Below, in pieces: positions 28,060 to 37,506 of a stretch of 37,506 nucleotides of DNA. The notes beneath the pieces were generated by a model, which was given only the letters and a program-made list of their open reading frames with translations, made no database searches and was not told the origin of the DNA. Made by a program: the position numbers and the translations under genes. Source of the DNA: Campylobacteraceae bacterium (GTDB lineage: Bacteria; Campylobacterota; Campylobacteria; Campylobacterales; Sulfurovaceae); the NCBI GenBank assembly GCA_027076905.1, contig JALTGP010000044.1, positions 1-37,506 of the forward strand, given 5' to 3'. Every line of letters starts with the position of its first letter. The stretch's first letter is position 1.

Positions 28060-28950
28060 TTATTTTGTAAAGGCTGAACCCAGCATCCCTTTAATCGCTC
28101 CTTGAATATCAGCAGGGTAGATTACAAATTTAGAATTTGGAGAGAGGGTCATCTTTTCTAAAGTATTGATATAACGGTCACCAAGTAAGAACATAGCAGG
28201 AAGCTCTTGTCCTTCAGTCGCTTGTGCAATCATCTGCATCGCTTTGGCAGAGGCATTGGCTAGTGCTACCTGTGCTTGTGCTTCGAGTTTTGAGGCTTCT
28301 AGCTTTCCTTGTGCTTCCAAAATGGCTGCATTTTTATTACCCTCTGCTGTGGTCTCAATGGCACGTCTTTCACGCTCGGCTGCTGCTTGACGCTCCATTG
28401 AGTCTTGCATTGAGCCACTTGGGTTGATGTCTTGAATCTCTACGGATTTTACGGTGACTCCCCAATCGGCTACATCGTCGATAATACTATCTTTGAGTCG
28501 AGCTTTTATTGCCTCACGGTTACTTAGTGCCTCATCAAGCTTCATCTCTCCGATAATAGAACGAAGGGTTGTCATAATCAGACTCGCAATGGCAAGTTGA
28601 AAATCCTCCACACCATAAAGAGCATCTTTGGGGTTCGTGACACGTACAAAGGCGATGGCATTGGTTCGTATGACTGCATTATCTTTGGTAATAACCTCTT
28701 GTTGAGGGATATCCATAATAATATCACGAGTAGAGATACGTTGACGCACCGAGTCCACATATGGGATGATGAGGTTAAGACCAGGGTGAAGTGTTCGTGA
28801 GAACTTCCCTAGTTTTTCTATGACCCACTCTTCGCCTTGTGGGACAATTTTAATCCCTTTGTAGAGTGTGACAAGCATGGCGATAAGCAACACCACGAGT
28901 ATATTTAAACTTTCCATTTTAAAATCCTTTAATTTTTTATATTGAAGCAA
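28060..28950 (-). CDS. SPFH/stomatin-like (slipin/QmcA) protein
   Basis: IVPQGEEWVIEKLGKFSRTLHPGLNLIIPYVDSVRQRISTRDIIMDIPQQEVITKDNAVI; C-terminal Ala-rich coiled-coil. Confidence 0.92.
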   Translation of the reverse strand: MLQYKKLKDFKMESLNILVVLLIAMLVTLYKGIKIVPQGEEWVIEKLGKFSRTLHPGLNLIIPYVDSVRQRISTRDIIMDIPQQEVITKDNAVIRTNAIAFVRVTNPKDALYGVEDFQLAIASLIMTTLRSIIGEMKLDEALSNREAIKARLKDSIIDDVADWGVTVKSVEIQDINPSGSMQDSMERQAAAERERRAIETTAEGNKNAAILEAQGKLEASKLEAQAQVALANASAKAMQMIAQATEGQELPAMFLLGDRYINTLEKMTLSPNSKFVIYPADIQGAIKGMLGSAFTK

Positions 28951-29389
28951 CTTCTATCAGTTGCCCTTTGACCATTACAATACGGATACGGGTATTTTTA
29001 TCCAAATTCTCTTTGGCTGTGGCTGTCCATGTAGTATTACCCAAGACAGGCGTGTCAAACCGTACAATCCCTTTTCCATTGATAATAATTTTCTCTTCGA
29101 CCATTCCCAAGGTCTCTAGTGAGTAGTTAGATTGTCCTGAATTCTCTTTTGTTTTATCTTGCATATATTTAAACCAAATAGCAATAGAGAGGAGGGAGAG
29201 TATTATCCATAAGATAATCTCGGTCTCTAAGGAGATGGGATAAATCACATCAATGACCCCAATAATAATAGCAGACAGTCCCAGTCCTAGCATCATAAAA
29301 GTAGCGGTAAACATCTCTATGGTCAGTAGTACTAGACCCAAGATAACCCAGTGCCACCAGAGCAGATTTTGTGTTAAAAGTTCTATCAT
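28937..29389 (-). CDS. NfeD-like membrane protein, partner of the SPFH protein
   Basis: WHWVILGLVLLTIEMFTATFMMLGLGLSAIIIGVI; C-terminal OB-fold GKGIVRFDTPVLGNTTWTA; overlaps the SPFH gene by 14 nt. Confidence 0.88.
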   Translation of the reverse strand: MIELLTQNLLWWHWVILGLVLLTIEMFTATFMMLGLGLSAIIIGVIDVIYPISLETEIILWIILSLLSIAIWFKYMQDKTKENSGQSNYSLETLGMVEEKIIINGKGIVRFDTPVLGNTTWTATAKENLDKNTRIRIVMVKGQLIEVASI

Positions 29390-29467
29390 TGGTTACTCCT
29401 CTTATTGTTTTTAAAAGTTAAACTATATTATACATCAATAACCTAATTATCATAAGTAATGTTACGC

Positions 29468-29473
29468 TATAAT
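29468..29473 (+). promoter_or_regulatory. Candidate ilvC -10 element TATAAT
   Basis: gttacgcTATAATcgcg 32 nt upstream of the ilvC ATG. Confidence 0.5.
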
Positions 29474-29501
29474 CGCGAAATTTTTTTAACTCCAAGGATA
29501 A

Positions 29502-30541
<1,040 letters not shown>

Positions 30542-30552
<11 letters not shown>

Positions 30553-31525
30553 CTCTTCTATTTGCCAAAATAGAAGAGATAGCAGAAACCCCAATAATAC
30601 CAATACCCACTGTTCCAACAACAACTTCTGGAATAATATGTGCATCAAAAACTTTAATAATCATGATAATTGCAAGTACCAAGATAGCATAGTGTGCTCC
30701 ATGCTCTAAATATCTATATTGATTAAGAGTACCTTTTCTTAACATGAATAGTGTTAAAGACCTCACAAACATCGCTCCAATTCCTAGACCAATCATAATG
30801 ATAAAGATATTTGAACTCAATGCAAATGCACCGATAACCCCATCAAAACTAAATGAAGCATCCAAAACCTCTAGGTAGAGCAGTCCCATGACTCCACTTC
30901 GTACACCATCGGTATTTAAAAAGTCATCGGCAGAGGCGATAATCTCATAGAGAATAACCCCTGTGAAGTATGCTAATGCTATTTGATGGTCACTGGTTAG
31001 TTTGGTAAGGGTAAGACCCATAGCTAGAGATATCACCAGTTGAATAGTATGGAGTTGTTTGAGTTTATTGATAATGAAGCTATTTTCAAATGACTCTATC
31101 CAGTAGTGGGTATGCTCTCCATCAAAGATAAAGTCCAAAAATACCATCAGTAAAAAAGCACCACCAAAAGCGTAGATAAGATGCTCTACAGAGACCAGCG
31201 TTTCGTGATATTTTTCAGGTGCATTAAGGGCAATCTGAAATGTTTCAAAAAGTCCCGTACCACTGGATATTGCGACTACGGCAATCGGAAAAATAAAACG
31301 CATACCAAAAACAGCAATTGGCATCCCCCATGTGATAAATCTATCTTGCCATTTCTCCTCCATTGTCTCTAAAACTTTTGCATTGACAACAGCGTTATCA
31401 AATGATAATGAGACCTCCAGTATGGCTAAGAGTGTTACGATATATAGAGCCTCCCATTGCCCTATATAGAAGCCTAATCCTAGACCAATAATTGTGATAA
31501 TAATAGAACTGTAAAAGTATTTCAT
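30542..31525 (-). CDS. DUF475 / TerC-like integral membrane protein
   Basis: LLAILEVSLSFDNAVVNAKVLETM...; LYEIIASADDFLNTDGVRSGVMGLLYLEVLDASFSFDGVIGAFALS. Confidence 0.85.
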
Positions 31526-31705
31526 TATTTTTCTCCCTTTAAGTTTAATAACTAATAGATGAAAGTATAAAATGATTAACTTAAAAAGAGACTTTTTATA
31601 AAATTTCTCCCAAAAAAGATTAAAATTTAATATAAATAGGCTTCGTCTTGTCTGCTTTTAGATATAATTTTTGAGTAAATATATAAAATTAAGAATGGAG
31701 ATATT

Positions 31706-33091
31706 ATGATTCAATTAAAAAATTTAAAGTTAAACCGTTTTATAGAGACCTATAGACTAATTATCTATGCTGTGGCGATAGGTATTCTGTTTTATCTATT
31801 TGCCTTAATAACATTTTCAGATGTTCAAGCACGACTTGTGGGGGTTATCGCCTTTTTGGTGACCTTGTGGACAAATAATGGATTGCACATGGGGGTGGTC
31901 TCCATGTTACCTATTTTGCTCTTTCCAATGTTTGGATTGGTGGAGTCAAAAGATGTGGTGACCAACTACTCTAAGACCACGATTTTTCTCTTTGTGGGTG
32001 GGTTTTTGTTGGCAATCGCTACAGAGAAATCACAACTGCATAAGAGACTTGCCACCAAACTTCTCTCTATCTTTCCCAATACTCCACGAGGGGTTTTGTA
32101 CTCATTGATGTTAACAGCAGGGATGCTTAGTTCGATTCTATCAGATACCACTACGGCACTCCTCATTATTCCCATTGCTGCGTTTTTAACGGATAATCCT
32201 GATTATAAATTTCGTTTACTTTTGGGGGTGGCATATGCATCACTGATTGGGGGGATTATCACTCCTGTAGGTACACCACCAAATCTGATTTTGATGGATT
32301 TTATTGAGAGCAATGGATTGGAGATGATACCTTTTGCTACATGGACAGCGATGATGTTGCCTTTGGCGATTATTATGATGGTAGCCGCTGCTGAGATTTT
32401 ACTCTATGGTCTTAAAAAAGAGGATTTTGAGTTAGTTGAGATAGACATGACTAAAAAACCGTTAACGCATGACCAGAGAAAACTGGTCTGGATACTCTCC
32501 TCTTTAGCGATAATATTGGCATCTAATCCTATCTTGATGTATCTGTTTGATATTCATATCAATGAGAAGCTTACACTCTTGGCTTTTGGTCTTTTTCTCT
32601 TTTTACCCAATGTTAATCTCTTGGAGTGGAAAGAGGATTTTGCCAAGATTCCTTTTGCGATTATCTTTCTATTTGGGGCAGGGTTCTCCATCGCAATGGC
32701 ATTTCAAAAGACAGGACTTGCCACAGAGATTGCCAATATTTTGGTGAGTTTCAACTATCTCCCTCCTATGGCATTGATGCTTATTATTGGGGTAGGGGTG
32801 GTGTTTGCTACAGAGCTTACGAGCAACACGGCTTTGACCTCTATTATGATACCTATCATCTACCCTTTTGCGATACAGAGTGGGCTTGACCCGATGCTCT
32901 TTATGCTAATTGTGGCGATTTCGGCAAGTTATGCATTTATGTTACCCATTGCTACTGCTCCTAATGCCATTGCGATGTCTACAGGTCATGTCAAAACGAC
33001 ACAGATGATACGGCGTGGGATTTGGCTTAATATCTTTGGGATAGTGATTACCTTTACCGTAGCACTCACCTACTGGAAGCTCTTTTTATGA
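31706..33091 (+). CDS. DASS/SLC13 family anion (dicarboxylate/sulfate/phosphate) symporter
   Basis: LSDTTTALLIIPIAAFL; LLLGVAYASLIGGIITPVGTPPNLILM; FATELTSNTALTSIMIPII; ASYAFMLPIATAPNAIAMSTGHV. Confidence 0.9.
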   Translation: MIQLKNLKLNRFIETYRLIIYAVAIGILFYLFALITFSDVQARLVGVIAFLVTLWTNNGLHMGVVSMLPILLFPMFGLVESKDVVTNYSKTTIFLFVGGFLLAIATEKSQLHKRLATKLLSIFPNTPRGVLYSLMLTAGMLSSILSDTTTALLIIPIAAFLTDNPDYKFRLLLGVAYASLIGGIITPVGTPPNLILMDFIESNGLEMIPFATWTAMMLPLAIIMMVAAAEILLYGLKKEDFELVEIDMTKKPLTHDQRKLVWILSSLAIILASNPILMYLFDIHINEKLTLLAFGLFLFLPNVNLLEWKEDFAKIPFAIIFLFGAGFSIAMAFQKTGLATEIANILVSFNYLPPMALMLIIGVGVVFATELTSNTALTSIMIPIIYPFAIQSGLDPMLFMLIVAISASYAFMLPIATAPNAIAMSTGHVKTTQMIRRGIWLNIFGIVITFTVALTYWKLFL

Positions 33092-33876
33092 GCAATGTAA
33101 TAAATAGAGTAGAGGTGCATATCTCTGAGCTAGAGAGGATGAAAAAATATCCAAAAGAGCTCTTCTCTATTGGAAATTTAGAGCTTTTAAAACGACCAAA
33201 AGTATCCATCGTAGGTACACGACGACCCTCTGGATATACCAAAGATTTTACGCTTAACCTTGCCAAAGCGTTGAGCAGTAGAGGGGTTTGTGTGGTCTCA
33301 GGAGTGGCGATGGGGGTAGATGCACTTGCTCATATAGGAGCAGGGTCTTCCAATACCATAGCAGTGGTTGCTAATAGCTTAGATGTGCGTTATCCTTCAG
33401 TTAATAGTTCGTTGATTAAGGGGATAGAGGAGGATGGTTTGATGTTAAGTCAATATTTCCCTACTTTCAAAGCCACCCCTTGGAGTTTTGTGGTTCGCAA
33501 TGAGGTAGTGGTAGCATTGGGAGATGTTCTTATTGTCACCGAAGCAGACCTCAAAAGTGGTTCTATGCGTTCGGTAGAGTTTGCTTTACAGATGGAAAAA
33601 GAGATATATGTCTTGCCCCATCGTCTCAATGAGAGTAGGGGGAGTAATGAGCTATTGGAAAAAGGGTTGGCAAAGCCCATCTATAATATAGAGGAGTTTG
33701 CCAACCGTTACGGGGTGATTCCTAGAGATGAAGAGATAGAAAAAGATGATTTTTTCTATTTTTGCCAAACCTCTCCCACACTTGATGAGGCGGTTGCTAA
33801 GTTTGAGTCACGCGTCTATGAAGCAGAGCTTTGTGGGGAGATAACTATTGAGAACGGTACTATTCGTTTAACATAA
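33088..33876 (+). CDS. dprA: DNA-processing protein DprA
   Basis: VSIVGTRRPSGYTKDFTLNLAKALSSRGVCVVSGVAMGVDALAHIGA; SLDVRYPSVN; PWSFVVRNEVVVALGDVLIVTEADLKSGSMRSVEFALQMEKEIYVLPHR. Confidence 0.92.
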   Translation: MSNVINRVEVHISELERMKKYPKELFSIGNLELLKRPKVSIVGTRRPSGYTKDFTLNLAKALSSRGVCVVSGVAMGVDALAHIGAGSSNTIAVVANSLDVRYPSVNSSLIKGIEEDGLMLSQYFPTFKATPWSFVVRNEVVVALGDVLIVTEADLKSGSMRSVEFALQMEKEIYVLPHRLNESRGSNELLEKGLAKPIYNIEEFANRYGVIPRDEEIEKDDFFYFCQTSPTLDEAVAKFESRVYEAELCGEITIENGTIRLT

Positions 33877-34978
33877 TAGAGAATTTTGCACCCATTTTGG
33901 TATTGCAAACAGAAATTTTTCCCTTAAGTTTGGTCTCTATAATCAGTTTTGACATATAGAGACCTAGTCCTGTTCCTCCTTTGTTCATCTTGGTGCTAAA
34001 ATAGATATCAAAAATCTCTTTGATAATTTTCTTATTTATGCCACCTGCATTATCCAAAACGGAGATAACCACCTCTTCGCTAATACGCTTTGTCTCTATT
34101 TTTATGGTGGGATGTTCTATTTCTCGCTCAACTAGTACATCTTTTGCATTGTTTAGAAGATTGAGGATAACTTGTGAAAACTCACTAGGATACCCTAAAA
34201 TATAGACAGGCTTTGGGGGAGTTACAATCTCTATTTTAATATGGTGATAGGTGAGAGTAGCTTCTATGATATTAATCGCACTTTGAATATACTTAGAGAG
34301 TTCAAAAAGCTCCTTGTCTCGGTTTGGAACAAAAAAATTACGAAAGTCATCAATGGTGTTGGACATATATTTAATAAGCTCATTACCATTTTTTACTTTC
34401 TCTTTGAGATATTTTCTGTCCAGTTCATCAAACTCATACGCAGAGTCCAAATTCATAAAAACCCCACCCAGCTCTGCTAGAGGTTGTCTCCATTGATGTG
34501 CAATGTGACCTATCATCTCTCCCATGGTAGCAAGTTTGGACTGTTGCATCAAAAAGTACTCTTTTTCTAGTCGTTTCTCAACCTCTTGTTCCATATTGAA
34601 ATTATCAATATCCTCTCCCAAATGGTTAAATAGTCTCTCTTGTAGTACCACCCCACAAAAGTGTTGCTCTTGGTTCACTAGTACAATTCGTCTAATATTA
34701 TGTTTAGAAAAGAGTTTAATTGCAAACTCTATGGGGCTGTTTTCATTGGCAGATATAATTTCCTGTGTGGAATATTCATAGATATTTTCCGACAAATTAC
34801 CCTGTTGCCCCAATGCATTTATAATGTCACTCTGTGTCAATATAGCAATGGGAAATCCCTTTTTTATCAGTACAACAGAACCGTTACCATTACGGTTCAT
34901 AGTGGCTGTTACCTCTTTGAGTGAGGCTTTGTAGTCGATAAAAAAATCTTTATAATTGGCTATCTGTTTGAGACTCAT
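33860..34978 (-). CDS. Soluble sensor histidine kinase with N-terminal CBS pair
   Basis: Two CBS-like units (MNRNGNGSVVLIKKGFPIAILTQSDI; FSKHNIRRIVLVNQEQHFCGVVLQERLF); MGEMIGHIAHQWRQPLAELGG; VSVLDNAGGI; GGTGLGLYMSKLII. Confidence 0.88.
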   Translation of the reverse strand: MSLKQIANYKDFFIDYKASLKEVTATMNRNGNGSVVLIKKGFPIAILTQSDIINALGQQGNLSENIYEYSTQEIISANENSPIEFAIKLFSKHNIRRIVLVNQEQHFCGVVLQERLFNHLGEDIDNFNMEQEVEKRLEKEYFLMQQSKLATMGEMIGHIAHQWRQPLAELGGVFMNLDSAYEFDELDRKYLKEKVKNGNELIKYMSNTIDDFRNFFVPNRDKELFELSKYIQSAINIIEATLTYHHIKIEIVTPPKPVYILGYPSEFSQVILNLLNNAKDVLVEREIEHPTIKIETKRISEEVVISVLDNAGGINKKIIKEIFDIYFSTKMNKGGTGLGLYMSKLIIETKLKGKISVCNTKMGAKFSIMLNE

Positions 34979-35757
34979 TTTAATGCCTCAAATCTATAAC
35001 CTACCCCAGCGATATTTTTAAGACATGGTACTATTATCTTTTTACGAATATTGCGTACTTGACTACGAATCGCATCTCGTGTCATCACCCCACTGCTCCA
35101 AATCTCATTTTCAAGCATATCATAACGAAGTACCTCCCCTTCATGCTCTATAAAAAACTCCAATATCTCTGACTCTTTTTTACGAAGTAGTATGGTGCTA
35201 TTTTTATGCAAAATAGAGGTTGTTTTTTTATTATAAATATAATCCTCTCCAAGCTCAAAATAACTCCTCTTTTTTAACTGATTGAGGGCTTTTTCAAAGG
35301 CAGATAGTAGCTCCTCATTAGTAACAGGCTTAACAAGATATCGACAAAGTCCCAACTCAACAGCTTTGATGGTAAATTCAGGATTGGTATATGCCGTATA
35401 GATAATAATCCGTGTCTCTTCGTCATCTTTACGAATCTCAGTTGCAAAATCAATACCATTCATATTGGGTAGATTAATATCAATCAGAAGAATATCAGGC
35501 TTATATTGTTGATAGAGTTCAAGCCCCTCTTCGCTACTCTCACAAGAGTAGACTCGTGGGCAGTAACGAAGTAGAAACTCTCGTATCTGTTTTCTTACAT
35601 TTGGGTCATCTTCGATATAAAGGATGCTATAGTGACTCATTTTTTTTGCAAAAGCTTTGTGGTTCATGGGTTCTCTTTCTATCATAAATGTTTGACAAAT
35701 ATTATATTCGTTTGGAATCAGAGAGTTACCAAAACTAGCACAAAATAAATAATACAC
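34975..35757 (-). CDS. OmpR-family response regulator (receiver plus winged helix); true start probably internal (MNHKAFAKKMSHYSILYIEDD)
   Basis: ILYIEDDPNVRKQIREFLLRY; DILLIDINLPNMNG; YLVKPVT; C-terminal LLRKKESEILEFFIEHEGEVLRYDMLENEIW. Confidence 0.9.
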   Translation of the reverse strand: MYYLFCASFGNSLIPNEYNICQTFMIEREPMNHKAFAKKMSHYSILYIEDDPNVRKQIREFLLRYCPRVYSCESSEEGLELYQQYKPDILLIDINLPNMNGIDFATEIRKDDEETRIIIYTAYTNPEFTIKAVELGLCRYLVKPVTNEELLSAFEKALNQLKKRSYFELGEDYIYNKKTTSILHKNSTILLRKKESEILEFFIEHEGEVLRYDMLENEIWSSGVMTRDAIRSQVRNIRKKIIVPCLKNIAGVGYRFEALK

Positions 35758-35764
35758 TAGCTAT

Positions 35765-35796
35765 AACTATAACTAATTATAAAAAAAGTTATAGTT
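35765..35796. repeat. Inverted repeat AACTATAACT...AGTTATAGTT upstream of the OmpR-type regulator
   Basis: 10-bp arms with a 12-nt AT-rich loop; left side also has CTATAACTATAACTA direct repetition. Confidence 0.6.
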
Positions 35797-35949
35797 AGGC
35801 AACCCTGTAATAGTCTTCAAGAATAAATTTTATAGATTCTTTTGGTATCCTTCATAACAGCTATACAGTTCCACCCAAAATCAATTCAAGAATAATTTAA
35901 GAAAAATAGAGTAAAACAGAAGTATCATCCAACAAAACTAATTTATTGA

Positions 35950-36436
35950 GTGAAAAAATACCATCAAAGGTGTCAATATGTTACCAAAAAAAACTTAGAT
36001 TTACTGCTAGAAGTAACCCCAAAGTCGAGAAGACGACTAGAATTAACAGATGAAATTCGTAGTTATTTTATTTGCTAGTCCTAAATCAAAACCGATACTA
36101 ATGACAATAGAGCCTAAGAGTACACTTCTGTTTGATATATCGTTGGCAGAAGATAGAACAGCTGATACTTGGTCAGAACATTTTAAATCAATACTGAAAG
36201 CCAATCCTCAATTAGAGATAACTGGTGAGACAACTGATGAAGGAAAGGGATTGAGTTCAGCCATTGAGACAACCTTTCCATTTATAACTCGACAACCAGA
36301 CACCTATCATATAAAAGTGGAAAGAGAAAAGGTAAAACTCCAATGGAGATATTTACAGGTCAAAAGCAAGAGAAAGATTGGATTGAACTTTTGCTTGATG
36401 TTGTCGAGAAGAAGAAGCCTGATTTCTTTCTGTAGA
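35950..36436 (+). pseudogene. Decayed transposase fragment (frameshifted)
   Basis: ORF 36050..36439 contains EPKSTLLFDISLAEDRTADTWSEHFKSILKANPQLEITGETTDEGKGLSSAIETTF, a DDE-transposase-like catalytic region. A preceding segment, LLLEVTPKSRRRLELTDEIRSYFIC, is in another frame. Confidence 0.5.
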
Positions 36437-36638
36437 TAAACTTTTCTTTATATAAACTTATGTTATTAGATTACCTTAAGTGGTAAGGGGATTCTATTGT
36501 CTATGAACTTTTGGGGATGTGAACTGTCAACTTGTTTTTGGGAGTTATGAAGGATGCCCCTAAAAAGAAGTGGTTTTTGCTTAAGTTAGTGCCATTCATC
36601 ACTGGGGTGAATGACCTGATAGGGGTGATTAGTTACAA

Positions 36639-37502
36639 TTATTTTAAACACATAACTGACTCAACATTAGTTTTATCATACCAACCATTCAAACCATCAC
36701 GAAAATCTATAAGCCATGCAATTTTATTTCCAGATATAGTATAAGAAGACCAATAACGATTAGATCTAAACCCTTGTTCCCGATAACAGGATTGATAAAA
36801 CTTATTACAATTATTAAGAATTTCTTTTAATGCTGTACTTGTAGCTAATTCATATCCACTTTCATTACAAATTTTATTTGCATTTTGCCAATTAGCATGG
36901 CACTCATTATTTTTACTATTATAGTCTATATACTCTCCACCATTACTATTACAAGCAATTTTTGATGGTTTTACCCATTTACCATAGTAGAGTTCATCTC
37001 CTGATAAATATGTTGGTGTTGGTGTTGATGTTGATGTTGATGTTGATGTTGATGTTGATGTTGGTGTTGGTGTTGGTGTTGTTGGTGTTGTTGGTGTTGT
37101 TGGTGTTGGTGTTACTGTTGGAGTAGGTGTTACTGTTGGAGTAGGTGAGGAGACATTTACACTTCTTTCATCAGAATAACGGTCTAAAATGTCACGGTCA
37201 TAAAGAAGCATCTGAATATCTGTTGCTAACTGAATATCATCAGCACCAATTTTATCTTCTTTTAGAACATTATTAATTTGTATTAAAATTTTATTGCTCT
37301 CTACCCCTCTAACTCCTGCATTTTGGTAATCTTTAATTTGAGGCATTTTTGTCATGCCATTTGTACGTGCATACTCTCTAATTATTGATATCGCATTATC
37401 AGAAGCACTTACTTCTGTCTTCTCTGTTGTACCACATGATGTTAGTAGTATTAACGTTGAAAATAGTAGTGTTATACTTAATAAAAAAAATTTAAATTTC
37501 AT
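36639..37502 (-). CDS. Lipoprotein with Thr/Pro/Ser repeat linker and C-terminal DUF1566-like domain
   Basis: LLTSCGTTEKTEV lipobox; TPTPTVTPTPTVTPTPTTPTTP...TSTSTSTSTSTPTPT; WQNANKICNESGYELATSTALKEIL...YWSSYTISGNKIAWLIDFRDG. Confidence 0.82.
   Translation of the reverse strand: MKFKFFLLSITLLFSTLILLTSCGTTEKTEVSASDNAISIIREYARTNGMTKMPQIKDYQNAGVRGVESNKILIQINNVLKEDKIGADDIQLATDIQMLLYDRDILDRYSDERSVNVSSPTPTVTPTPTVTPTPTTPTTPTTPTPTPTSTSTSTSTSTSTPTPTYLSGDELYYGKWVKPSKIACNSNGGEYIDYNSKNNECHANWQNANKICNESGYELATSTALKEILNNCNKFYQSCYREQGFRSNRYWSSYTISGNKIAWLIDFRDGLNGWYDKTNVESVMCLK
37012..37147. repeat. In-frame tandem short repeats (GGTGTT/GATGTT hexamers, GTTGGTGTT 9-mers, and two 18-bp GTTACTGTTGGAGTAGGT units)
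   Basis: Visible directly: (gatgtt) x6 flanked by ggtgtt units, then gttggtgtt units, then the 18-mer twice. Confidence 0.9.
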
Positions 37503-37506
37503 ACCT

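Noticed and set aside
36532-36744. Plus-strand 70-aa ORF MFLGVMKDAPKKKWF...
   Set aside because: Overlaps the 3' end of the reverse-strand lipoprotein and adjoins IS debris; no domain or RBS support.
37012-37147. Short tandem repeats considered as CRISPR or replication iterons
   Set aside because: Units of 6/9/18 bp without spacers, in frame within a lipoprotein gene, encoding Thr-Pro/Ser-Thr.

Overview
This 37.5-kb window looks like a Campylobacterota (Sulfurovum/Sulfurimonas-type) chromosome segment. Most of it is housekeeping or common accessory genes: proC, a BamD-like lipoprotein, lon, a lytic murein transglycosylase, uvrC, nadB, nhaD, guaA, a Kef-type antiporter, ribF, tlyA, a Fic protein, a SPFH/NfeD pair, ilvC, a DUF475/TerC-like protein, a DASS transporter and dprA. 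There are also two signalling loci: a 4-gene NIT hybrid kinase/Hpt/PAS/receiver phosphorelay, and a CBS-domain kinase with an OmpR-type regulator. The left edge holds the N-terminal part of a giant Calx-beta/GEVED surface protein that runs off the window. The most unusual structure is around nhaD. A 162-bp near-palindromic MITE-like hairpin sits exactly at the nadB stop codon. About 2 kb downstream, between nhaD and guaA, there is an IS608/IS605-like relic. The apical loop of its right-end transposase-recognition hairpin contains about 26 bp matching the MITE terminus. A 42-aa lipoprotein gene absent from the ORF track lies between the DciA-like gene and nadB. I did not find a clear new defence system or a CRISPR array. 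All calls are from reading the sequence, with no database search.
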